Shown: positions 15,519 through 22,361 of the stretch, piece after piece
How positions within the stretch are numbered: position 1 is the stretch's first letter
Layout of the letters: each line of letters starts with the position of its first letter
From: Actinomycetota bacterium
GTDB lineage: Bacteria > Actinomycetota > Acidimicrobiia > Acidimicrobiales > SZUA-35
DNA: 22,361 bases
Assembly (NCBI GenBank): GCA_027730885.1
Contig: JAQCHM010000009.1
Span: forward strand, 1 to 22,361
Direction of reading: 5' to 3'
Program-made: the position numbers and the translations under genes
Notes under the pieces: model-generated
What the model saw: only the letters and a program-made list of their open reading frames with translations
The model's database searches: none
What the model was told of the DNA's origin: nothing

Positions 15519-16181
15519 CCCTCCGGGCAGGCCGAACGCTTCTTCGAGCAGTGCTACTCGAGCTTCCAGGCCGATGATGCGGGCCTCGAGCTCAGACCGG
15601 CTCGCAGGGGTTCTCCCCTCGTCCCGATCGACGCGTCGCTGATCGGGGACTGCCTGGTCGTGGGCAACGGCCCAGTTGCCCGCACCCAACGCCGGCTCGC
15701 CGGCCAGGAGGTGGGTCCAGCGGTTCTGGCTTTGGCCAGGACCACGGCCGAGATCGACGACCAGCGGCTCGGGGCGGTCCGCAAGCGAGGCGAGCGTCTC
15801 CTCGACCGCGGTCAGATCGTCGAAGGAGACATAGCGGTCGGTGCGGGTGCGGAGTTCTCCCGGCGTCTGGGGGCCTCGGAGCGCCAGCACCGCAAGCAAC
15901 GCCTGCTGCCGGTCGTCGAGCGACCAGACCTCGCCCAGCACGTGACGATGCTTCTCGACCCGACTCCCGCCGGTGACGGTGCGGGCCAACCCGGCGGCCC
16001 GCAACAGCTTCATCGCCTCGACCACCATCCGCTCGGTGTACGAGACCACGGGTTCGCGGCTGCTCTTCTGATTGCACGCGTTGAGGAGCGCGTTGGTGGA
16101 GAGTGGATACTGATCGGGCGTGGTAGCGCCCTTCTCGATCAGGCAACCCAGCACCCGAATCTCTTCAGCCGTGAAGTCCAT
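15510..16181 (-). CDS. yceH: YceH/DUF480 family winged-helix protein
   Basis: Protein of 223 residues beginning MDFTAEEIRVLGCLIEKGAT, with TPDQYPLSTNALLNACNQKSSREPV, the signature of the UPF0502/DUF480 (YceH) family, then LAVLALRGPQTPGELRTRTDRY and a C-terminal helix (ELEARIIGLEARVALLEEAFG) that looks like a short coiled coil. The family folds as tandem winged helices; its biological role is poorly known, and nothing here resolves it. The start is 12 bp after the stop of the acyl-CoA dehydrogenase on the same strand. No Shine-Dalgarno is visible, so it is probably co-transcribed. Confidence 0.88.
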   Translation of the reverse strand: MDFTAEEIRVLGCLIEKGATTPDQYPLSTNALLNACNQKSSREPVVSYTERMVVEAMKLLRAAGLARTVTGGSRVEKHRHVLGEVWSLDDRQQALLAVLALRGPQTPGELRTRTDRYVSFDDLTAVEETLASLADRPEPLVVDLGRGPGQSQNRWTHLLAGEPALGAGNWAVAHDQAVPDQRRVDRDEGRTPASRSELEARIIGLEARVALLEEAFGLPGGSA

Positions 16182-16193
16182 CGGGACTGGCTA

Positions 16194-17384
16194 CTACGAG
16201 AAGGCACTGTGGCCGGTGATGGCCTGGCCCATCATCAAGGTGTGGATCTCGTTGGTGCCCTCGTAGGTGTACACCGACTCGAGGTTGTTCATGTGTCGGA
16301 TCACCGGGTATTCGGTGGTGATGCCGTTGGCTCCGAGGATGCCACGGGCCTCGCGTGCGACCGCAAGCGACATGGCGACGTTGTCCTTCTTGCCGAAGCT
16401 GACCTGAGCCGGACCGAGGCTCCCGGCGTCCTTCAACCGACCGAGGTGGTAGGCCACCAGTGTGCCGCGCTGCACCTGCACCATGAGATCGACCAGGCGA
16501 TGCTGGGTCAACTGGAAGCGGCTGATGGGGCCGCCGAACTGGATACGCGTGTTGGCGTAGTCGAGCGCTGACTCATAACACGCCCGGGCGGCTCCGACGG
16601 CCCCGAAGGCGATGCCGAAACGGGCCTCATTGAGGCACGACAGCGGCCCTCGCATGGAGGCAACGCCGGGCAGCACGGCCTCGGACGGAAGCCGTACGTC
16701 CTCGAGGATCAGCTCCGAGGTCACCGAGGCGCGGAGCGAGACCTTGCGTTCGATCTTGGGGGCCGAGAATCCGGGGGTGTCGGTCGGGACCACGAAACCG
16801 CGGATACCGGACTCGGTGCGGGCCCAGACCACCGCGACGTCGGCGATCGAGCCGTTGGTGATCCACATCTTGGTCCCGTTCAGTACCCAGTCGCCGCCGG
16901 GCTCCTGTCGAGCGTTGGTCCGCATCGACGACGGGTCCGAGCCAGAGTCCGGCTCGGTCAGGCCGAAACAACCGATGGCGGTACCGGCGGCCATGCGAGG
17001 CAGCCACTCCTGCTTGTGTTCCTCCGAGCCGTAGGCCCGAATGGGGAACATGGCCAAGGAACCCTGGACCGACACGAAGCTGCGGAGTCCGGAGTCGCCG
17101 TACTCGAGCTCCATGCAGGCAAGGCCGTACATCATGGCCGAGGACCCGGCGCAGCCGTAGCCCTGCAGATGCATGCCGAAGAGACCGAGATCACCAACTG
17201 CCTTCGACACTTCCTTGTAGGGGAAGTCGCCGGCGTCGAACCATTCGCCGACGTGGGGCAGGATCTTGTCGTTCACGTACCGGCGAACGGTGTCGCGGAG
17301 CAGGATCTCGTCGTCGGCCAACAAGGTGTCGGTCGCCAGGAAGTCCTTGGGGTTCTCTTGTTTGGGTCGCAGTGGTTCGGCCAT
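16194..17384 (-). CDS. Acyl-CoA dehydrogenase, glutaryl-CoA dehydrogenase-like
   Basis: FAD enzyme of 396 residues. MELEYGDSGLRSFVSVQGSL, LTEPDSGSDPSSM, WVLNGTKMWITNG and VSLRASVTSELILEDVRLP follow glutaryl-CoA dehydrogenase closely, and the C-terminus TYEGTNEIHTLMMGQAITG carries the catalytic Glu (Glu375 in YEGT). Glutaryl-CoA dehydrogenase converts glutaryl-CoA to crotonyl-CoA in lysine/tryptophan breakdown. The substrate-carboxylate Arg cannot be confirmed by eye, so a close relative with another substrate is possible. No Shine-Dalgarno precedes the ATG; TAGAGT lies 6 nt upstream. A histidine-triad gene ends 35 bp upstream on the same strand. Confidence 0.85.
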   Translation of the reverse strand: MAEPLRPKQENPKDFLATDTLLADDEILLRDTVRRYVNDKILPHVGEWFDAGDFPYKEVSKAVGDLGLFGMHLQGYGCAGSSAMMYGLACMELEYGDSGLRSFVSVQGSLAMFPIRAYGSEEHKQEWLPRMAAGTAIGCFGLTEPDSGSDPSSMRTNARQEPGGDWVLNGTKMWITNGSIADVAVVWARTESGIRGFVVPTDTPGFSAPKIERKVSLRASVTSELILEDVRLPSEAVLPGVASMRGPLSCLNEARFGIAFGAVGAARACYESALDYANTRIQFGGPISRFQLTQHRLVDLMVQVQRGTLVAYHLGRLKDAGSLGPAQVSFGKKDNVAMSLAVAREARGILGANGITTEYPVIRHMNNLESVYTYEGTNEIHTLMMGQAITGHSAFS

Positions 17385-17390
17385 CGCAGA

Positions 17391-17396
17391 ACTCTA
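17391..17396 (-). promoter_or_regulatory. Candidate -10 element for leaderless acyl-CoA dehydrogenase
   Basis: TAGAGT on the minus strand, 6 nt before the ATG at 17384, in the 35-bp gap after the HIT gene. No -35 and no Shine-Dalgarno were seen. Confidence 0.3.
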
Positions 17397-17419
17397 TTGG
17401 CTGTCGGCAGATGGTGTGC

Positions 17420-17839
17420 CTATGTGCCCGGCACCCCATCGACGTCGGCCAGAGCGGCACGGAGTCGGTCGGCCATCTCGTCGAGACGATCTGCGTGCGG
17501 TGAAGTGTCGGCGTTTCGGAAGTCCAGATTCTCCATGCCCTGAAGAGGGATGACGTGCAGATGGGTGTGCGGCACCTCGAAACCGGCAACCAGGAGGCCG
17601 ATTCGTTGGCACGGCACGACCGACTTCTGCGCGGTACCGATGATGTGGGCGACCCGCATCAGGTGGGCGGCGAGCGCGGGGTCGAGGTCGATCCAATGGT
17701 CGATCTCGGCCCGCGGAATGACCAGACAGTGACCCGGATGGAGCGGTCGGATATCGAGCATCGCGATGCACAGTTCGTCGGACCAGACGATCCGCCCTGG
17801 GATCTCGCCGTGGATGATGCGGGTGAAGATCGACGCCAT
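17420..17839 (-). CDS. HIT (histidine triad) family hydrolase
   Basis: Small nucleotide-binding protein of 139 residues. It starts MASIFTRIIHGEIPGRIVWS, contains LDIRPLHPGHCLVIPRAEIDHW, and ends with the catalytic triad segment FEVPHTHLHVIPL (His-x-His-x-His), all typical of HIT hydrolases acting on AMP-linked or nucleotide substrates. I chose the ATG at 17839 because MASIFTRII is the usual family start; the frame remains open for 49 more low-complexity Arg-rich codons. GGAGG lies only 2 nt before the ATG, too close for normal use, while TAGCAT is 8 nt upstream. Substrate unknown. Confidence 0.9.
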   Translation of the reverse strand: MASIFTRIIHGEIPGRIVWSDELCIAMLDIRPLHPGHCLVIPRAEIDHWIDLDPALAAHLMRVAHIIGTAQKSVVPCQRIGLLVAGFEVPHTHLHVIPLQGMENLDFRNADTSPHADRLDEMADRLRAALADVDGVPGT

Positions 17840-17847
17840 GGCCTCCG

Positions 17848-17853
17848 ATGCTA
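17848..17853 (-). promoter_or_regulatory. Candidate -10 element for leaderless HIT gene
   Basis: TAGCAT on the minus strand with 8 nt to the ATG at 17839. It lies in the 80-bp divergent gap shared with the enoyl-CoA hydratase gene, whose own start has the weaker hexamer AATGAT at 17908-17913, 6 nt before ATG. Confidence 0.3.
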
Positions 17854-17919
17854 TTCGCGCGGGGGCACGCGGGCGCGCCACCATTCGCCCGACGGCTCGG
17901 CAGCGACAATGATGCACGG

Positions 17920-18738
17920 ATGGCTGAATCCCCCGCGACCGACCCAATCGCAACCGTGCACCTGACGACCGAGAACGGCATCGCAACCATCGTGCTCGAT
18001 GCCCCCGAGCGGAAGAACGCTCTGTCGGTCGGCATGGTCAACGCACTGGGCGACTCGCTCGAGGCCGCCATTGCCGATCCCGAAGCCCGGGTCATCGTCA
18101 TCACCAACACCGGCAACACCTTCTGCGCCGGGGCCGATCTGAAGGCGGACCGACCGGGCATCGTCGACGCCGACCAGGCCCGGTGGACCTTCATCCAAGT
18201 GATGGAACGCATCATGAACGCGCCGAAACCGGTCATCGGCCGGGCCAACGGCCACGTCACCGCCGGAGGGGTCGGACTCCTGGCGGCGTGCGACATCTCG
18301 GTCCTGCGCGATGACGCCAAGATCGGATTCACCGAGGCCCGGCTTGGCGTTTCACCGGCGGTGATCTCGGTCGTCTGCCTGCCGAAGATGCGACGGGCCG
18401 ACGCCAGTGAGTTGTTCCTGACCGCCGATCGCTTCACCGCCCAACGAGCCGTCGAAGTCGGCCTCGTCAACGCTGCTGTTCCGGCGGACCAGCTCGACGA
18501 CAAGATCGAGGAGTACCTGGACAAGGTGCTCCGCGGAGGTCCGCTGGCACTGGCTGCGTGCAAGGAACTCATCACCCGGGTTCCGCAGATGTCGACGTCG
18601 GAAGCCTTCGAGTTCACCGGACCCTTCTCGGCTGCCCTTTTCGCCTCTGAGGAGGGACAGGCCGGGATCGCCGCGTTCCGCGAGCATCGACCGGCGCCCT
18701 GGGTCCCAGCCGACCGCGCCGGTCGTGAGAATCGCTGA
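17920..18738 (+). CDS. Enoyl-CoA hydratase/isomerase family protein
   Basis: Crotonase-fold protein of 272 residues. ERKNALSVGMVNAL, the oxyanion segment NTFCAGADLKAD, and NGHVTAGGVGLLAACDISV define the family. In classical hydratases the second oxyanion loop is GGGxE with a catalytic Glu (Glu144 of the rat enzyme). Here that Glu is replaced by Gly (GGVGLL), while the second one (Glu164 equivalent) is kept as Glu139 in FTEARLGVSPAVISV. This form recurs in an actinobacterial subgroup as I recall it, so the reaction may not be simple hydration. The ATG at 17920 is preferred because earlier in-frame codons are Arg-rich and run back into the HIT promoter region. Confidence 0.86.
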   Translation: MAESPATDPIATVHLTTENGIATIVLDAPERKNALSVGMVNALGDSLEAAIADPEARVIVITNTGNTFCAGADLKADRPGIVDADQARWTFIQVMERIMNAPKPVIGRANGHVTAGGVGLLAACDISVLRDDAKIGFTEARLGVSPAVISVVCLPKMRRADASELFLTADRFTAQRAVEVGLVNAAVPADQLDDKIEEYLDKVLRGGPLALAACKELITRVPQMSTSEAFEFTGPFSAALFASEEGQAGIAAFREHRPAPWVPADRAGRENR

Positions 18739-18794
18739 GGCAACCGGGACCTTGTCCTCTGGCCACCGGAGCGTTTGGGGAGTTCGGTTGAGGA

Positions 18795-20344
18795 GTGACC
18801 GAGCAATCGTCGACCGTCGCTGAAACGCACATCTCGACCGTCTTCTTCGCGGGCGGCAGGCCTACAAACTGCTCAAGCCAGTGAAGACCAGCTTCCTCGA
18901 CCACTCGACCGCCACCAATCGGCTGGCCGACATCGACGCCGAGTTGGCTCTCAATCGCCGCCTGGCCCCCGACGTGTACCTCGGTACCGCAGATGTGACC
19001 GAGGGCGATGCCGTGGTCGACCGCATGCTGGTGATGCGGCGGCTTCCCGCCGATCGGCGACTGACCGCTCTCGTGAACTCGCCCGAGCTCCACGATCAGC
19101 TCCGGGCCGTCGCCCGAGCGGTCGCGGTGTTCCACGCCGGCCTCGAACCGCTTCGCTACACCGTGACCGGTGGCAGGAGCGTCGCCGAGATCGCCGGCCG
19201 CGATGCGGTCTGGCAGAACTGGAAGGACAACTTCGTTGACCTCGAACCGCTGGTCGGTCGACTGATCCCCTTCGAGGACGCGCAAGAAGTGGAGCATTCG
19301 GTCGATCAATTCCTCGGTCATCACTCAGCCATGTTCGAGGACCGGATCGCTGCCGGCTTCGTTCGAGACGGCCACGGCGATCTGACCGCCGAGGACATCT
19401 TCTGCCTCCCCGATGGACCACGCATCCTGGATTGCCTCGCCTTCTCTCCCGAACTCCGCATCGGCGATGTCCTCCTCGACGTGGCCTTCCTGGCCATGGA
19501 CCTCGATCGACTGTGCGGACCCGGGCTGGCAGCCGAGTTCATGGGTTACTACCGGGAGTTCACCAACGAGCACCATGCCTCGTCGCTCGCCCACCACTAC
19601 GTCGCCTATCGGGCCCATGTTCGGGCAAAGGTCGCCGGACTCCGAGCGCTGCACGGCGACGAGAGCCAGGCGACCCTGACGCGGGTGTACCACGACCTCT
19701 GTCTGCAACACCTCCGAAGGGCAAACCTCACCCTCATCCTGGTCGGCGGAACGCCGGGCACCGGCAAGACCACCCTCGCTGAGGGTCTTTCCGGGGTCCT
19801 CGGCTCGATGCTGCTGTCCACAGACGAGCTTCGTAAAGACCTGACCGGCGTCGACCACCTCGACCGACGATTCGTCGAAACCGACACCGGCATCTACGAC
19901 CGATCGGCCACCGAGAAGACCTACACCGAGCTGCTGCGTCGAGCCGGAACGCTGCTCGACCGGGGCGAATCGGTGGTGCTCGACGCTTCCTGGAGCCAGG
20001 CGGCGCTCCGCGAGCAAGCGAGGCGGCTGGCCGCCGACAAGGGCGCTGATGTGGTCGAGTTCGAGTGCGTGCTCGATGCCGCCGAGGCGAAGAACCGGAT
20101 CGAGCGCCGGCTCGAACAAGGAACCGACCCTTCCGACGCTCGACCGGAGTTGTTGGACGAACTGCGTGCACGCTTCCATCCGTGGCCGACGGCGGCACGC
20201 ATCGACAGCTCGGCCCCTCGGTCAGCGATGGTCGAGGCCACCCTCGTGCACCTTCACCGTGTGCTCATCCGGCTCGGCGAGGGCAGCCCGCCCGACGCGC
20301 AGCCGGCAGACCGAAGGACGGCCGGTCAGCCGACGTCCGGGTAG
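18795..20344 (+). CDS. APH-like plus P-loop kinase fusion protein, apparent frameshift near start
   Basis: From GTG 18795 the first frame gives VTEQSSTVAETHISTVFFAG then GR, and the second, from 18860, gives AYKLLKPVKTSFLDHSTATN and the rest. Together these match the usual N-terminus of the aminoglycoside-phosphotransferase-like/AAA_33 fusion family, so one base seems to be missing in the AGGCC at 18858-18862. The joined protein has 516 residues. The APH-like domain has HGD at 194-196 and ILDCLAF; the C-terminal kinase domain has Walker A GTPGTGKT at 319-326 and STDELRKDLTG. A downstream GTG at 18881 could give an N-truncated protein. The family's substrate is not known to me. Sequencing error, a true pseudogene, or slippage are all possible. 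Confidence 0.8.
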
Positions 20345-20442
20345 ACCGATGGTGGCGGTCCGGGAATCCCCGGTCCCTCGCAGAACCAGCAGGTCGAATC
20401 GGTTGGGCCTGTCCAAGCGACCTCACAGGGCAGGCAGCTCAT
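20326..20442 (-). CDS. Tiny putative zinc-ribbon protein, 38 residues
   Basis: From ATG 20442 it reads MSCLPCEVAWTGPTDSTCWF then CEGPG and a Pro-rich tail. Four cysteines form C-x2-C-x11-C-x2-C (Cys3, 6, 18, 21) with conserved-looking Trp residues, the layout of a small zinc ribbon. The frame stays open to 20694 upstream, so a longer start is possible, but that part looks like random Arg/Ser-rich sequence. Its stop lies 19 bp inside the convergent kinase gene. Supported only by the cysteine pattern. Confidence 0.45.
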   Translation of the reverse strand: MSCLPCEVAWTGPTDSTCWFCEGPGIPGPPPSVYPDVG

Positions 20443-20712
20443 CCGAAGTCCGACTCGGCGGTATCGCGGCGCGCGGATCGATCCGGAAGGGGTGGCGACG
20501 GAAGAGAAGGCGGGCACCATCCCACGATCGGTCGACCGAGCCGTCGAATGAGGGAGTCGATCCGAAAACTGAGTCCGCCGGCCCTGAGTTCGGACCGGCG
20601 GATTCGCTGATTGTCGGTTGTTCTGGTTGGAGTTCGGTGGGCTACCTGAGCTCGCTCCGTACGGGAATCCCTCGCAACGTCGCCAGCGCGTCACGAACCA
20701 GATCGGTACCTG
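20443..20712. other. Intergenic stretch with no clear gene
   Basis: Between the tiny zinc-ribbon ORF and cspA. Open frames here are short or low-complexity. The only structure I see is the inverted repeat at 20574-20602. Confidence 0.4.
20574..20602 (-). terminator. Possible terminator downstream of cspA
   Basis: TCCGCCGG (20574-20581) and CCGGCGGA (20595-20602) are 8-bp inverted repeats with a 13-nt loop. Read on the minus strand the stem is followed by CTCAGTTTTCGG, a short T run. It lies about 110 nt after the cspA stop, and upstream of the tiny zinc-ribbon ORF. Confidence 0.3.
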
Positions 20713-20913
20713 TCAAACCACTCTGACGTTTTGCGCTTCGTCCCCTTTGCGACCCGGTCCGATCTCGAACTCGACGGCCTGCCCCTCTTCGAGCGTGCGG
20801 TACCCCGCCCCCTCGATGTTGGAGAAGTGCACGAAGACGTCATCGCCATCGGTTCGGGAGATGAATCCATATCCCTTCTCTGCGTTAAAGAACTTTACGG
20901 TTCCCGTCGCCAT
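20713..20913 (-). CDS. cspA: Cold-shock protein
   Basis: Single cold-shock domain of 66 residues that binds single-stranded RNA/DNA. It begins [20 protein letters not shown], with RNP1 KGYGFI at 13-18 and RNP2 VFVHF at 26-30, then [22 protein letters not shown]. Length and motifs are standard for the family. AAGGA at 20926-20922 is a good ribosome-binding site 8 nt before the ATG. It is divergent from the kinase-GNAT gene across a 162-bp gap that should hold both promoters. I see no convincing -35/-10 pair there. Confidence 0.95.
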   Translation of the reverse strand: MATGTVKFFNAEKGYGFISRTDGDDVFVHFSNIEGAGYRTLEEGQAVEFEIGPGRKGDEAQNVRVV

Positions 20914-21075
20914 TGCTGCATTCCTTGCTTGTACGGAGCCCTTCGCTTGGCAGGCTCATTCGGGCAAAGAACAGAGCCGCCGCTCCCCACGCGCTCGGCG
21001 ACCGAAAACATTCCGGTCTGTCCCGCTGCCGACGGGCCGGCGACTCGTTTCCGTTCGAAGGAGTCCTGGCCTGTC

Positions 21076-22272
21076 ATGCTGTTCGTCGTGGATGAAGCTC
21101 GGCTCGTCGTCATCACTGGAATCATGGCCTCGGGCAAGTCGACCATCGCCCAGGCGTTGGCCGAACGTCTCCCCGCCGCGGCTCACGTACGCGGCGACCA
21201 CTACCGCCGTTGCATCGTGAGCGGCCGTGAGGAGATGTCAACCGATCCATCCGACGAGGCGCTTGCCCAACTCCGGCTGCGATATCGCCTGGCCCTGTCG
21301 ACCGCCGAACAGTATCGACGAGCGGGCTTCGACGCGATCGTCCAGGACGTCATCATCGGACCGCTGCTGGCGGAGTTCGTCGCCATGGTCGCCCATCGGC
21401 CCTTCTCCCTGGTGGTCCTCGCTCCCCTACCCGCCGAGGTGACTCGTCGAGAGGATCAGCGAGCGAAGACCGGCTATGGCTCCTTCTCGCCCGGCCGGCT
21501 CGACGCCATCCTGAGATCGGACACCCCTCGCCTCGGCTATTGGCTCGACTCGACGGACTTGGCGGTCGAGCAGAGCGTCGACCACATCCTCGCCAACCTC
21601 GACGGGGCCGCACGGATCGATGTGCCATCGCCTGGGTCGTCCCGACGGCCTGAGCTGGAAGTCGGAGACCGCGCTGGGGTGCAGCTTCGGCCGGCACGGC
21701 GGACGGATCTTCGATGGCTGGCGGAGGTGGCGTGCGACCCAAATCTGACCGGCGAGCACAATTGGGGTGGCGAACCGCGGGGCGTCGAGACGGTGCTGGC
21801 CGAGTTGCAGACAGACTTCGACCGGGGCGGCCTGCTCGAGAGTGCCGACGGCACGCTGATCGTCTGCCTCGACGATGGCACCCGGATCGGCGACGTCTCG
21901 TGGCGGACCGAGCAATGGGGTCCGTCGTCGAGGAGTCGCTGTCCTGCTATCGGCATCAATCTCCTACCCACCTACCGCGGCCGCGGGCACGGGACGGCAG
22001 CGCAACGGCTGCTCGTCGACTACCTGTTCCGCCGTGATCCGCTGCTCCACCGGGTGCAATCCGACACTGCGCTCGACAATCCCGCCGAGCGCCGGTCGCC
22101 GGCCAAGGTAGGGATGGTCGAAGAGGGCATCGTCCGCAACGCCGAGTTCCGCAACGGCCGGTTCCACGACCATGTCCTGTTCAGCATCCTGCGTTCGGAC
22201 TGGAACGGTGCGGACAAGGCCGCGTTCACCACGCTGGACGAAGAACACCCGGGCGCCGGCGGATTGGGGTGA
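21076..22272 (+). CDS. P-loop kinase fused to GNAT acetyltransferase
   Basis: Protein of 398 residues with two domains. The N-terminal half (about 1-185) is a P-loop nucleotide kinase of the AAA_33/chloramphenicol-phosphotransferase-like type, with Walker A GIMASGKS at 15-22, VRGDHYRR, and the lid-like REDQRAKTGYGSFSPGRLDA. After a linker, residues from about 200 form a RimJ/RimL-like GNAT N-acetyltransferase: VQLRPARRTDLRWL, IGINLLPTYRGRGHGTAAQRLL (the acetyl-CoA loop RGRGHG), DNPAERRSPAKVGM and HDHVLFSILRSDW. AAGGAG lies 12 nt before the ATG, rather far. The GTG at 21088 is an alternative start. The pairing of phosphotransfer and acetyl transfer resembles small-molecule modifying or resistance enzymes, but the substrate is unknown. 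Confidence 0.82.
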   Translation: MLFVVDEARLVVITGIMASGKSTIAQALAERLPAAAHVRGDHYRRCIVSGREEMSTDPSDEALAQLRLRYRLALSTAEQYRRAGFDAIVQDVIIGPLLAEFVAMVAHRPFSLVVLAPLPAEVTRREDQRAKTGYGSFSPGRLDAILRSDTPRLGYWLDSTDLAVEQSVDHILANLDGAARIDVPSPGSSRRPELEVGDRAGVQLRPARRTDLRWLAEVACDPNLTGEHNWGGEPRGVETVLAELQTDFDRGGLLESADGTLIVCLDDGTRIGDVSWRTEQWGPSSRSRCPAIGINLLPTYRGRGHGTAAQRLLVDYLFRRDPLLHRVQSDTALDNPAERRSPAKVGMVEEGIVRNAEFRNGRFHDHVLFSILRSDWNGADKAAFTTLDEEHPGAGGLG

Positions 22273-22305
22273 AACAGCGGTGGCTGAGTCATACGTCCGC
22301 CGGCG
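22254..22305. repeat. 10-bp inverted repeat around the stop codon
   Basis: CGCCGGCGGA at 22254-22263 and TCCGCCGGCG at 22296-22305 are perfect complements with a 32-nt loop that includes the kinase-GNAT stop codon. No T run follows. It may be a 3'-end hairpin. Confidence 0.5.
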
Positions 22306-22313
22306 TGGAGAGG

Positions 22314-22361
22314 ATGGGTGAACGGAGCCCCGAGGAACTGATCAGGGAGAGGCGGGCGGCA
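22314..22361 (+). CDS. Possible start of a further gene, cut by window edge
   Basis: ATG at 22314 opens MGERSPEELIRERRAA, still open at the edge. An in-frame GTG at 22305 is an alternative. The charged helix-like start is protein-like, but no ribosome-binding site at normal spacing is seen and 16 residues do not identify a family. Confidence 0.25.
   Translation, partial: MGERSPEELIRERRAA

Noticed and set aside
18881..20344. GTG 18881 as the native start of the APH/P-loop kinase
   Set aside because: AYKLLKPV directly upstream in frame and ETHISTVFFAGG in the neighbouring frame both belong to the family N-terminus.
20326..20694. Full 122-residue version of the zinc-ribbon ORF
   Set aside because: The upstream 84 residues are low-complexity and do not look conserved; only the last 38 residues with the cysteine pattern are credible.

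Overview
The window is a dense, strongly GC-rich stretch from what looks like an actinobacterium. Evidence for this is coenzyme F420 biosynthesis (CofE), an LCP-family cell-wall ligase, a Ski2-like helicase with a DUF3516-type C-terminus, and several start codons that sit 6-8 nt after a TAnnnT-like -10 hexamer with no Shine-Dalgarno (leaderless style). Class Acidimicrobiia would fit, but that is inference. I saw no rRNA, tRNA or CRISPR array.

Layout. (1) 1-2945, plus strand: the 3' end of cofE and an overlapping DEAD/DEAH helicase. (2) 14003-2953, minus strand: a long run of thiN, an LCP-family gene, ugd, uxs, three GT4 glycosyltransferases and manC. Most junctions overlap by 4 bp or are a few bases apart. 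This reads as a surface-polysaccharide locus making GDP-mannose and UDP-glucuronate/UDP-xylose, assembling a glycan, and attaching it to the wall. (3) 14077-18738: acyl-CoA metabolism (a long-chain/isovaleryl-type acyl-CoA dehydrogenase, a glutaryl-CoA-dehydrogenase-like enzyme, an enoyl-CoA hydratase-like protein) with a YceH/DUF480 protein and a HIT protein between them. (4) 18795-22361: an APH-like/P-loop kinase fusion with an apparent frameshift near its start, a tiny four-cysteine ORF, a cold-shock protein, a P-loop kinase-GNAT fusion, and the possible start of one more gene.

The strongest observation is that ugd is split by a complete 1,938-bp IS1634-type element (9778-11715). The first 8 codons, with a good ribosome-binding site, lie on one side; the rest of the frame resumes at the conserved TGYVG motif on the other. 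The ends are 18-bp inverted repeats with one mismatch, flanked by a 5-bp target duplication with one mismatch. The transposase itself carries an in-frame TAA at codon 28. If the assembly is right, this copy of UDP-glucose dehydrogenase has lost its NAD-binding loop, so the UDP-xylose synthase next to it may lack substrate unless another ugd exists.

Other points are a probable single-base frameshift in the APH/P-loop kinase gene, a 20-bp tandem repeat over the stop codon of the first acyl-CoA dehydrogenase that creates two six-codon minigenes, a 15-bp repeat in front of manC, two very small membrane-protein ORFs, and a short CxxC/CxxC ORF. I did not find a clear new defence or mobile system; the window is mostly core metabolism plus one polysaccharide locus damaged by an insertion sequence.
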